Shown here: in pieces, positions 47,033 to 56,619 of the stretch
Layout of the letters: each line of letters opens with the position of its first letter
Numbering within the stretch: the stretch's first letter is position 1
Source of the DNA: Gigaspora margarita
Lineage: Eukaryota; Glomeromycota; Glomeromycetes; Diversisporales; Gigasporaceae
Reading direction: 5' to 3'
Assembly: GCA_009809945.1 (NCBI GenBank)
Contig: WTPW01000692.1
Coordinates: forward strand, 157,532 to 221,531
Length of the DNA: 64,000 nt
The notes under the pieces: model-generated
Told to the model about the DNA's origin: nothing
Seen by the model: the letters and a program-made list of their open reading frames with translations, nothing else
Databases searched by the model: none
Position numbers and translations under genes: made by a program

Positions 47033-48689
47033 CAGTAGGGTACTATATTATTATGGACACTTTTGGAGAGCTATTGCTCAAAATCAGGTAAGCAAATATG
47101 GCATAAAATTTAAATCATGTGACCAGCTAATCTCACAGTACAATATACTAAAGTTTTGTACAGTTTCATTAGATTGCGCCAAAGTTATGCAAAAGGTAGT
47201 AAAAAGTACTATTTTTGGATTTGTACAAAAATCAATTTACAGATTTTTTTGAAAATTTTTTTTTTTAAAAATAATTCACAAAAAATCATTTTTTGTCCAA
47301 ATTAGTTCAAATTTCATACAAATGTAGTGTGATATCTGGGTCATTTTATACAACTTAAAAAAAGTATATTTGTATGATAGATTAGCATAAAAAAAAGTGC
47401 ATTTTAATTTTTTTTTTTTACAAAAAATGGGTATGAAGAAAGATTTAACAGAAAGTTAGTGAAGAGCTATAATTTATGGATATCAAAGAGGTGATTCACT
47501 TTATACAATTGCAGCTGTGGCTGTTTGTGATAAAAGTTCTGTTAGAAATGTTATAAAGCAGTACAGAGAGGCAGATACAGAAGTGCAAAAAAAAGAACTA
47601 GTTGACCAAAAATTCTAATATCTTTAGATTTTGAAAATCTAAAAGACATAGTTAAAGATAGCAACCACCATTTCAGCCTTATACAAATGACTAATCTACA
47701 CAATATTCAAACTAAAAAACTATTTCTGAAACTACAATGCACCATTCTTTATATAGTTTGGGCTTGACTCATGTGTCACTTTTCAAAAGCCTCTTATTAT
47801 AGCTAAGAATATAGAAAAAGGCATAAATAGATACTCGAACATTAGGATTGGACTGTTTGATACTTTAAACATGTTTTGTGATTAGACAAGACCTATGTAC
47901 ATCTTTTTCTAGGTTCTCCTGGCCATGTATGGTGTGAACCAAGTGAAAAATAAGAAATCAATTGTATTGGTAGTAGCATAGGACATAGTCCTGAACTTAT
48001 ATGTTGGGGCTGCTTTTTCTGGTTTGGGGTTGGGTTCCTTATTTCTCTAAAATCCAATTTGAATAGTAAGTTACACCTTGAAATCCTCTGGAAGTATACT
48101 ATCCTTACTATAAAAAATTTTCTAGCAAATGATGATCGAGGTTGCCTAATTTTTGTTTAGGATAATACAAGATCTTATCTTGATAGAGTGGACCTGAAAT
48201 ATTTGGAGGAACACTAAATTTGTATGATAAACTGGCTGCTACAAAGTCTGGATCTTAATCCAGTTGAAAGCCTGTAGAATAAGGTTAAGTGTTTTGTATG
48301 CTATAAGGAAATACCAGGCAGTCTTATAGTGCTAGATGCTCTTGTAAAAAATTGTGGTATAAAACACTACCAGAACTTTGCCATAATTGGTCACTAGTAT
48401 TCCTAATTAGATCGATGCTTGTATATTAGCTGGGAGCAGAACCATCAAATATTAGAAAATAATTAGTTTTTTTTATAGTAAAATGTAAAATATATATATA
48501 TAAAATTTTGACTTTTGTACAAATGAAAAAATCAAATTTTTAGAATTTTTTGTATAATTTCTGCATAGTATAATGAATTGTACTATAAGATCAGCTGGTC
48601 ATGTGATATAAATTTTGTGCCATATTTGCTTACCTAATTTTGAATAATGGCTTTCCCAAAAGTGCCTATAATAATATAGAACTCTACTG
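47033..48689 (+). mobile_element. Tc1/mariner transposon, complete ends, 1657 bases
   Basis: The inverted repeats exceed 100 bases at each end (outer part CAGTAGRGTWCTATATTATT) and are flanked by TA (47031-47032 and 48690-48691). The element encloses a decayed transposase on the plus strand. TIR length and TA duplication are definitive for Tc1/mariner. Confidence 0.9.
47440..48450 (+). pseudogene. Tc1/mariner transposase, decayed
   Basis: The N-terminal helix-turn-helix reads IIYGYQRGDSLYTIAAVAVC then KSSVRNVIKQYREA (47467-47585), preceded by two stops. The DDE region survives as DKTYVHLFLGSPGHVWCEPS (near 47887-47950), FVQDNTRSYLDR (near 48150) and SLDLNPVESL (near 48250). These correspond to the first, second and third catalytic blocks. 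Multiple stops and a frame change make it inactive. Confidence 0.82.
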
Positions 48690-48957
48690 TATATATTTAA
48701 TATGGAATTTCTAACTACTATAAAACATCTATTCAAAACCCATTCTTTAAAGAGAGCACCATTTATTAGCTGATTTTTTGGGGGGGGGGTAAAGCAATTA
48801 TCAGAACCTATATATAATATAATATATACAAGATATATAATATATATATATATATATTAGGCTAACAGCCTCCGCCTATTGATATTTAGACAACCCTCAG
48901 TGAGTTGAGGGCTTTAAAAAGAGGGAAATAGCTGTCATAGCAGGTTACACCTGGGCT

Positions 48958-49207
48958 TTGTTAAAGTTGAGTGAGTCATTATTAGATATAGAAAAGTTTA
49001 ATGTATATAGTAATATAGAAGTAAACTTAAACAATATGTTTTTCCTTATAATAAAGGCAGGGCCGCTAATTAAAATATATATATATATATATATGTTGAA
49101 GTCAAGTGAGTCATTATTATATATAGAAAAGTTAAATGTATATAGTAATATAGAAGTAAACTTAAACATGTATATGTTTTTTCTTATAATAAAGGCAGGG
49201 CTGCTAG
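48958..49207. repeat. Tandem duplication, about 115-base unit, separated by (TA)n
   Basis: Two copies (48958-49075 and 49094-49207) begin near GAGTGAGTCATTATTA / AAGTGAGTCATTATTA and end GGCAGGGCCGCTA / GGCAGGGCTGCTA. Each is followed by an AT dinucleotide run. ORFs on both strands repeat because the DNA does. No function is evident. Confidence 0.85.
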
Positions 49208-49256
49208 TTAAAAAAATATATATATATATATATATAATATATATAATATTATATAT

Positions 49257-50263
49257 CAGGCCCAGAACATGTTCCTTTCATTGTTGTCTATAATTAAAAT
49301 TTTTTAAAAAAGATATGAATTTACTATATAACTTTGAGCTAATATTCTTTTAAATGTTACTTATTAACTTTAAATTAAATTTTTCGGGTATATAGAACAA
49401 GGGGAGAAGAAAAAATTGAGCTTAAAAATTGAATTAAATTTTGTCAATTTTGTACAAAACGAAAATGTAACTTGGCCAAAATCAAATATTTTCTGATTTT
49501 AATATAAGAAGTATATGTAATAACATGCTCTGAACAACTTTACTTAGTCGACAGAAGTAGGTTACCTTGTAAGAAAAATGGGTTATCTATATACTAAAGT
49601 TAAAATTTATTGTATTTCTTGATTAAACTTTTTTTCTTATTAGGTAACCTACTTTGGGCTCTTAAGCAAAGTTGTTCAGCATGTAATTTTATATTATATT
49701 TGAGATTAAAATACTTTTTCGGACCTTTTACTAAGTGAAAAATAGGGTTAAAGTTCAAAAAAAATTTTTTCTAACTTTAAACCCATTTTTCACTTAGTAA
49801 AAGGTCCGAAAAGCGCGTTTTAATCTCAAATGCAAACAATTTGCTTAAGAGCCCAAAGTAGGTTACCTAATAAGAAAAAAGTTTAATCAAGAAATACAAT
49901 AAATTTTAACTTTAGTACATAGATAACCCATTTTTCTTACAAGGTAACCTACTTTCGTCGACTAAGTAAAGTTGTTCAGGGCATGTTTTTACATATACTT
50001 CTTATATTAAAATCGAAAAATATTTGATTTTGGCCAAGTTACATTTTCATTTTGTGCAAAATTGACAAAATTTTAATACAATTTTTAAGCTTAATTTTTT
50101 CTTCTCCCCTTGTTCTATATATCTGAAAATTTTAATTTAAAGTTAATAAGTAACATTTAAAAGAAACTTAGCTCAAAGTTATATAGTAAATTCATATGTT
50201 TTTTAAAAATTTTAATTATAGACAACATTTTGAACCCCTGTAAAGGGACATGTCCTGGGCCTG
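49257..50263. mobile_element. 1.0 kb near-perfect palindrome (foldback element)
   Basis: Arms of about 500 bases start CAGGCCCAGAACATG and end CATGTCCTGGGCCTG, meeting near 49760 at TTTTTTTTGAACTTTAACCC-like sequence and its complement (TAAAAGGTCCGAA / TTCGGACCTTTTA inside). The arms include AGTAAAGTTGTTCAGG, a module shared with other MITEs here. Flanks are (TA)n, so a TSD cannot be proven. No coding capacity. Confidence 0.85.
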
Positions 50264-50966
50264 ATATATATAATTTTCAAGATTTTTGGTCAATCACTAA
50301 TAGTCATTACATAGTAAAGACTAAATACTACTATGTGAATCAGTTATTAGCACTTAAACTTATTTGGGAGACCAAACTAAACCTATTCTAAAAGTGTCAT
50401 CAAAAAAGGAGTACTTTTTATTATTTGATTTTTAATTATTACGTTCAATAAATATGTTTTGTTAATTACCAAAAACTGTTTTTTTGCTTTTTAAATTTTA
50501 GGGATTGAAAAAATAAATTGGATATTTTATATAAATATAATTCTTCTGTTTTCTTGTTTTTTTTTATATCTTGTAAATTGATTTTTGCTTTACTAATACC
50601 TACTAATTCAAAATTGACTCTTTCCGCTAATCCTTAATTTCTATACTAAAAACAACAAACAGAAAAATTTCTGACAAAACATCAAGATAGTTAATATTAA
50701 CTCACAAAAGGATAAAAGGGCTAAACTAAAGAACATTACAACAAACAAAGAAAACTAAATCAAGCCCAAAAACAGTCTAAATTTTTCTATGGAAGTTAAG
50801 AATAATAGTAGCTTATTGGCAAAAATACAAAAAGTAGACATTTCATTGAAACCCTGTAGTACAGATCACTTAGAACAAAACAACATGTGCAGACATAACT
50901 GAAATAAACAAACCGAATTAGGAGAATGGCTAAAGCCTAGTTCATTTATATGTTTTTGATTATTTA
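50264..50966. other. Non-coding sequence
   Basis: Contains another partial copy of the TACATAGTAAAGACTAAAT-type module near 50307. No gene recognised. Confidence 0.45.
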
Positions 50967-51182
50967 CTATATCCTATTATGAATAAGCACCCCTTTTTTG
51001 AAATTTCAAACTCAACGTTCTTGATAACTATCTTATCAAACTTAATAAAAATTTTTTTATTTAAATTTTATAGATCTATAAATTAAAATACAAAAATTTT
51101 TATTAAGTTTGATAAGATAGTTATCAAGAACGTTGAGTTTGAAATTTCAAAAAAGGGGGTGCTTATTTATGATAGGATATGG
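50967..51182. mobile_element. Hairpin MITE, 216 bases, TA flanks
   Basis: Nearly the whole element is one palindrome. Ends are CTATATCCTATTATGAATAA and the complement of CCATATCCTATCATAAATAA, flanked by TA (50965-50966 and 51183-51184). The arms match over about 95 bases, e.g. CTCAACGTTCTTGATAACTA and its complement. Confidence 0.82.
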
Positions 51183-51239
51183 TAATTAAAATTTGGGTAA
51201 GGGTTAGTTAGGGGTTAGGATTAAAGCAAGTTTTATATG

Positions 51240-52415
51240 TAAAATTGTTTTCCCGACATTTTTTATTAGTGCCCCGAGACAGGTTTAGACACTAATTTCT
51301 TGTATTTTTTGCATTTTTTACTTTTTTTCTTTGTTTTTGTCTCATCAGGCTGATCTGAAAAAGTCAAATATTTATGACTTGATTGGTGTTGGTCACAAGA
51401 CCAAACCTGGCTTTAGATGATTCTCTGAATTAGGAAACAAAATACAGAATAACGCAGAAGTACAACAGAACAATAAAGACAAACAATATGTTAAATTAGT
51501 AAATAAAGATCAAAACAAATAAACAAATATGGTTAAGACCTGTAAGCAAAAACTCATAACAAGACTAAATATATAATCAGATATTTGGAATAACATGGAA
51601 CATCTAGTACAACATAGAGGATTATTTAACTGACAGAATAGAAAAATTCTGGCAATATTTAAAGACTTACAAAATTGCACTATTAAGAAAGATAAAGAGG
51701 TAGCCAATTTTTTGGGAATAACCAATCCAGAAACTGTGTATATCATCAGACAAATAATAGAGCTATATAACTGGGAACGATATCTGGAAGCAATTGGGAA
51801 GAAAGAAAAGGTTAAGAAAAAGCGTTATACTCCAGATCTTTTAGAAGATATCGCAAAAGAAACATTTAGTAGAAAATTAGTATTAACATTGTCAGAAGCA
51901 GGAACAATAGATTATGGAAATAAGGAAATTGAATAGCAAATCCTAGCATTCCTAAATAGTATAGAGGAAAAAGGCCAAAGTGACATAGAAGAGGCAGAAA
52001 GAGACACAATTAAACAGAAACCTGAACTTAAAAGAAAAGAAGTGATAAAAAAAGAAGAAGAAGAAAAGCAACATACTATAAATGAAATACTAAAAGAAGC
52101 TTAAGGGGCAGAAAATATGAAGGATAAGGATACAAAGAAGGTTAGACAAGAAGATAGGTTGGAACCCAAAGATGAAAAGGTCTACTTTATAATCTGGGAC
52201 CTACCAAATAGAATCTCCAAAAAGCAAGTCACAGAAATTATTAAAAAATTTGGCCAACCAAGAGAGATTTGTATACTGCACAGTATGAATAACAAAATGA
52301 GAGCAGAAGTAGAGTAGAGTTCAATAAGAGAAGATATCAAAAGAAAACTAGAAGCAAATTGGGTCCTACCACTAAGGAATAGCCAGTTAGCAAGAATTAC
52401 AGCAGGGATGAGTAA
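51240..52415 (+). pseudogene. LINE-B 5' region and ORF1 remnant
   Basis: The 5' region (to about 51430) matches the fragment at 46160. ORF1-like frames follow: FLGITNPETVYIIRQIIELY (51700-51760), YTPDLLEDIAKETFSRKL, and later KVYFIIWDLPNRISKKQVTE then IIKKFGQPREICIL (52175-52270). The last resembles an RRM-type fold found in LINE ORF1 proteins, which coat the RNA. Stops are TAG (51934, 52315) and TAA. The PIF-like element at 52416 interrupts it. Confidence 0.55.
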
Positions 52416-53338
52416 GGGGAGTGTCATTTATCATCTGATTTTTTGCTACTAAGAGGCTACCCTCTACCCCTCACCTGATCATCAAATACTGCGATTTGAT
52501 TGGCTAAAATTATTAAAATTTAAAATTTTTTAAATTTTAATATTAAATAACTCTTGAACCAGTGATCCGTTTTGGATAATTTTACTACCAAAATGCTCGC
52601 CTCAATGAGGCGATTCCAACGAGCCTAAAATCGTCAAAATCCAATCACAGGATCCCAAGATCGTTATAGATTTGTATTGCTTTAATTATATTATTTTCGT
52701 ATATATTAAAAATTATTATTAAAGAGCTTATAAAATTTAATATTAAATAATTCTTGAACCAGTGATCCGATTTGGATGATTTTATTACCAAAATGCTCGT
52801 CTCAATGAGACGATTCTAATGAACCTAAAATCGTTAAATTCTGATCACGGGATCCAGAGATCGTTATAGATTTGTGTTATTTTAATATAATCTATTAAAA
52901 ATAACACAAATCTATAACGATCTCTGGATCCCGTGATCAGAATTTAACGAATTTAGGTTCATTAGAATCGTCTCATTGAGACGAGCATTTTGGTAGTAAA
53001 ATCATCCAAAATGGATCACTGGTTCAAGAGTTATTTAATATTAAATTTTATAAGATCTTTAATAATAATTTTAATATATATAACGATCTTGGGATCCTGT
53101 GATTGGATTTTGATGATTTTAGGCTCGTTGGAATCGTCTCATTGAGATGAACATTTTGGTAGTAAAATCATCCAAAATGGATCACTGGTTCAAGAGTTAT
53201 TTAATATTAAATTTTAAAAATTTTAAAAATTTTTAAAAAATTATAATAATTTTAGCCAATCAAAAGTTATCTGCTATTAGGACCTGATAATTGTCTGACC
53301 CCCCTACCCTAAAAATCAGATGATAAATGGTGCTCCTC
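52416..53338. mobile_element. PIF/Harbinger-like foldback element, 923 bases
   Basis: Ends GGGGAGTGTCATTTATCATC and the complement of GAGGAGCACCATTTATCATC, flanked by TAA (52413-52415 and 53339-53341). Inside are several inverted modules around ACTCTTGAACCAGTGATCCG (four occurrences counting both strands), related to the palindrome at 4604-4937. It sits inside LINE-B ORF1. Confidence 0.82.
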
Positions 53339-53341
53339 TAA

Positions 53342-54780
53342 GAGAATAGAGTTAGAAAAAAGATGTCAAATTCATGCGAGAATTAGAAACCTTTCAAGAT
53401 TTATAAAAGAAGTTCTATTATTAAGGCAGCTAAGAGACAATAACGTGAAAGCAGTGCATATCTTCCAAAACAAAAGCAGTAATCCAAGAGTCAAGTGGTA
53501 ATTGAATTTGAAAATGAAAAAGACAGAGAAAGGGCCCTAGAAAGAAAATTAAAATATTTCAACTATACAATAGAATGGGAGTACACAATGCCATAGAAAG
53601 AGCAATAGGAATATAATAACATCACATATGGTAACAACCAGATGGAAGGCCTTTAGTGACACAATACAACTAGGTCTTACAAACAGAAAGGGAGAGATAT
53701 AATAGAAGAGAATGGTAGCAGAAAAAAGAAACTAGGAAAAAATAGAAGGCACCGCAGGTCCCAAATAAAAGGTTAAATAATAAAGAAGAGATAGTTCAAG
53801 AAAGGCATAGACTAGAAGAACTAGCACAAAGATTAGTAGAGGAGATTAAATAGAAATTAATCTGGGAGCTTTCGAACAGCATGAAGATAGAGCGGGCCTA
53901 TCCCAACACTTCTAAGTTGGGTGCCACAGTTGTCACAAGGAACATAGCCATAGAGAGTGGGTTCAGCTCTATGGCTAAAAAAGATAAAGGAAAGGAACCC
54001 AGAGTCATGAAGAGTGTATTGGAAGAAAGAAGGAGATTGGAGTTCTTGAAGCTAGGGGTACATAACATAAATAGTATTAAGAGAAACACATATAGGTTAC
54101 AGGAGCTAATCGATTTTAGTGAAGAGCATAAACTTAATATAGTAGGGATAACAGAGATGAATATAAGAGAAAAAGAAGCTAAATTTATGAAAATACAAAA
54201 GAAAGAATATAGAGATTACTGGTCAAGCTCAGAACAGGACAAGCATAAAGGCTCAGGAGTCAGCATTCTGGTTGATAGTCCATGGAGTAAACATATTACG
54301 AAAATAGAAAGACCAAATGTCTATACAATTAAAGTAAGCTTCACGTTTAAGAAAGCAGCTATTCTATGCTGGGTTATATATCTGCTTTCAAATGAAAAGA
54401 ACATGCAAAATGAGGTACAAAGAACAATAACAAAGGACATTTGCATAGCAAAAAAAAATACCTCTTATATAATAATAGAAGATTTTAATAGAATCACAGA
54501 TACAGCAATGGATACAACAAACTTTTTCCTTAGAAAGCAAAAGAAATTACCACTAACGGAATAGCTAAAAAGCACAGGTTTTGTGAAAACTTTTCAATAT
54601 TGTAATTCAACTCAATGAAAATTTACCTGGACAAATAGTATGACTAGAATGAGAATCGACCAAATTTGGGCTTCTAGTTCACTAAAATTAGGAATAGGAA
54701 GAAGTGATATTGAAGATATGGATCTTGTAATAGGTAGCAACTACAACCTAGTATGGGCAGAAATTAATATTTTAAAGGTT
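53342..54780 (+). pseudogene. LINE-B: end of ORF1 and APE-type endonuclease
   Basis: From about 54040 the frame reads FLKLGVHNINSIKRNTYRLQ, LNIVGITEMNIREKEAKFM, GSGVSILVDSPW, and IIIEDFNRITD. A downstream frame has FTWTNSMTRMRIDQIW (near 54625). These are the N-, E-, D- and final RIDQIW blocks of the apurinic-like endonuclease that nicks target DNA for LINE insertion. The longest open part is 53881-54564, which starts with an ATG and ends at TAG. The later stops show it is dead. The usual GDFN motif is EDFN here. Confidence 0.75.
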
Positions 54781-56611
54781 TTAAAATTTACCCAAAAAGT
54801 GTGAGAGAAGGCAGATTTTTCTAAAAAAAAATATTTCTTTATAAAGAGGCAACAGAAGAAATATGGAAGGAATACAAAACAATATTAGAGAAGATATTAG
54901 CAGATGGTACAAAAACAGGCAACAAAGCCAAGATAGAGAGTAGAAAAGAGGAAGAAGAGATGAATATAGAGGAAATAATAAATGAAGAGTGGGAGGTAAT
55001 CGAAAAGCTATTCTAAAGGCAGCATCCAAGCATATTCCTTCAAAAATAATCAAATATAGACCAGAAGAGGTCATCAAGTATGTTGATCGATCCTCTTTGT
55101 TCTGGAATGTAAAGAATCTTAGAAGATTAACAAGACGAGCAAGGAAGGAATTAGACCAGAACTTAGATGAAGTAGACAATTTTTTGATAAATATACAGAT
55201 ACAAGACATTAATGGGAGGCATAATACGGAAGTTCTGCAGGTAGAAGGAAAGTGGACTAAAAAGTAGGTTGAACAAACTAAAGGATGGATTAAAACTCTA
55301 GAACGGAAGCTGAAGGAAGAGGAAAGAGAAGAATAGAAAAGAACATAGTAGAGAATATAGAAAGAAGAAATAATATGATCAGAAGAAGTAAGAAAATAAT
55401 ATTAAATAGCATATTGGAAAGACTATGAAGAAAGATAATAATAGAGAAGGTAGTAAGAGAGGAAAACACCCCAAACATACACGGAACACTAGTAACAGAA
55501 CTAGAGCAAGTCAAGGAAGTGACAGATAAATTCTTTAAGAAGCAATTTAGAAAATGGCAACACCTATTCGCACAATTACCAGAAGACTAGAAGAGTAAAT
55601 ACTTGCCAATAGAATAAATTAATAAAGAATAGTATAAAGAAGTAATGGCACTGATTCAAGAAGTAGAATAGATTGAGAACCTTAGACTTGCAAAGAAAGA
55701 CACAGCTCCAGGGATGTCAAGGATTAGTTATACAAAGAGCAGAACCCAAAGCAACAAGAAGATTCTTGAAGTTGTTAAATAAGGTTCTAGAATATAGTAT
55801 TTTCTCAAGAAGATGGAAAGTGGGCCAAATTTTTTCAATCTCTAAAATGTCAGAGTAGGACTTTTCCTTAGCAAGTACAAGACTGATAATGTTACTAGAG
55901 ACATTTCAGAATAATTTAGTATAGATAGTACAAAAAAGGCTCAGTAAAGTATTTTTAAAGCACAATATACTACAGGGTCTTAATTTCGCAGGCCTATCTA
56001 GTGAAAGTACAAGGGCCCCAATTTACACAATAAGTAACATTTTAGTAGAAGCTAAAGAGAAGAGAAAAAAATATGGATTTTGCTATAGGATATTAAAAAG
56101 GCCTTCGACTCGGTCCCACTAGAAAGTATTAGAAAGGCTTGTACAAGAATTAAGATCCCCCAGGAAGTAACAAGTTTCTTATTGGAGCTATTTAGTAAAA
56201 GAAGGGTCAGAGTCATCACAAGGTTTGGCCTGTCAGATGGGTTTGAAGCAGAGAATGGGATTGATCAAGAGGAAGTGATCTCTCTCCTTGTGTAGAGAAT
56301 AATATATGATCCGCTCCTGTATAGAATCCAAGTATTAAAGAAGGGGTTCAGCATAGATATACAGTCATCATCAGAGTCTTTAATGTCAGTTAGAAAAAAA
56401 GGGGACTTAATATAAGCGATCTAGCTTTTGCAGATAATACGACATTTATAGCGAGCACGCAAAGTAATCTGCAAGAGATACTAGACAAGGCAAATGAGTT
56501 CTATTGCATAAATGATATAGATATAAACTCAAAAAAATCAGAATTGGCAGTAGTAAACTCAAAGATAATGCCAAGGCAACAAACAGTAAGATTAGAAAGA
56601 GAAAGAGCAGA
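54781..56611 (+). pseudogene. LINE-B reverse transcriptase, first part
   Basis: Frames give APGMSRISYTKSRTQSNK (near 55705), DIKKAFDSVPLESIRKACTR (near 56090), RVRVITRFGLSDGFEAENGI, and RIIYDPLLYRIQ (near 56300). Then LAFADNTTFIASTQSNLQEI (near 56425) carries FADN where FADD is expected. Stop codons are mostly TAG, one of them (56294) where related LINEs have Trp before RI-YDPLL. The sequence is cut at 56619 by the hAT-type element and continues at 59225. Confidence 0.78.
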
Positions 56612-56619
56612 GGTCAAAC

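Noticed and set aside
48779..48792. Run of G residues considered as a G-quadruplex or telomeric site
   Set aside because: A single G run cannot form an intramolecular quadruplex; it is more likely a homopolymer expansion at a broken PIF-like element end.
48960..49293. ORF with YIYIYIYI and a repeated block
   Set aside because: It is a translation of the tandem duplication and AT dinucleotide runs.
54781..55209. Minus-strand hydrophobic ORF, candidate membrane protein
   Set aside because: It is antisense to LINE-B RT sequence and its hydrophobicity comes from A/G-rich coding on the other strand.
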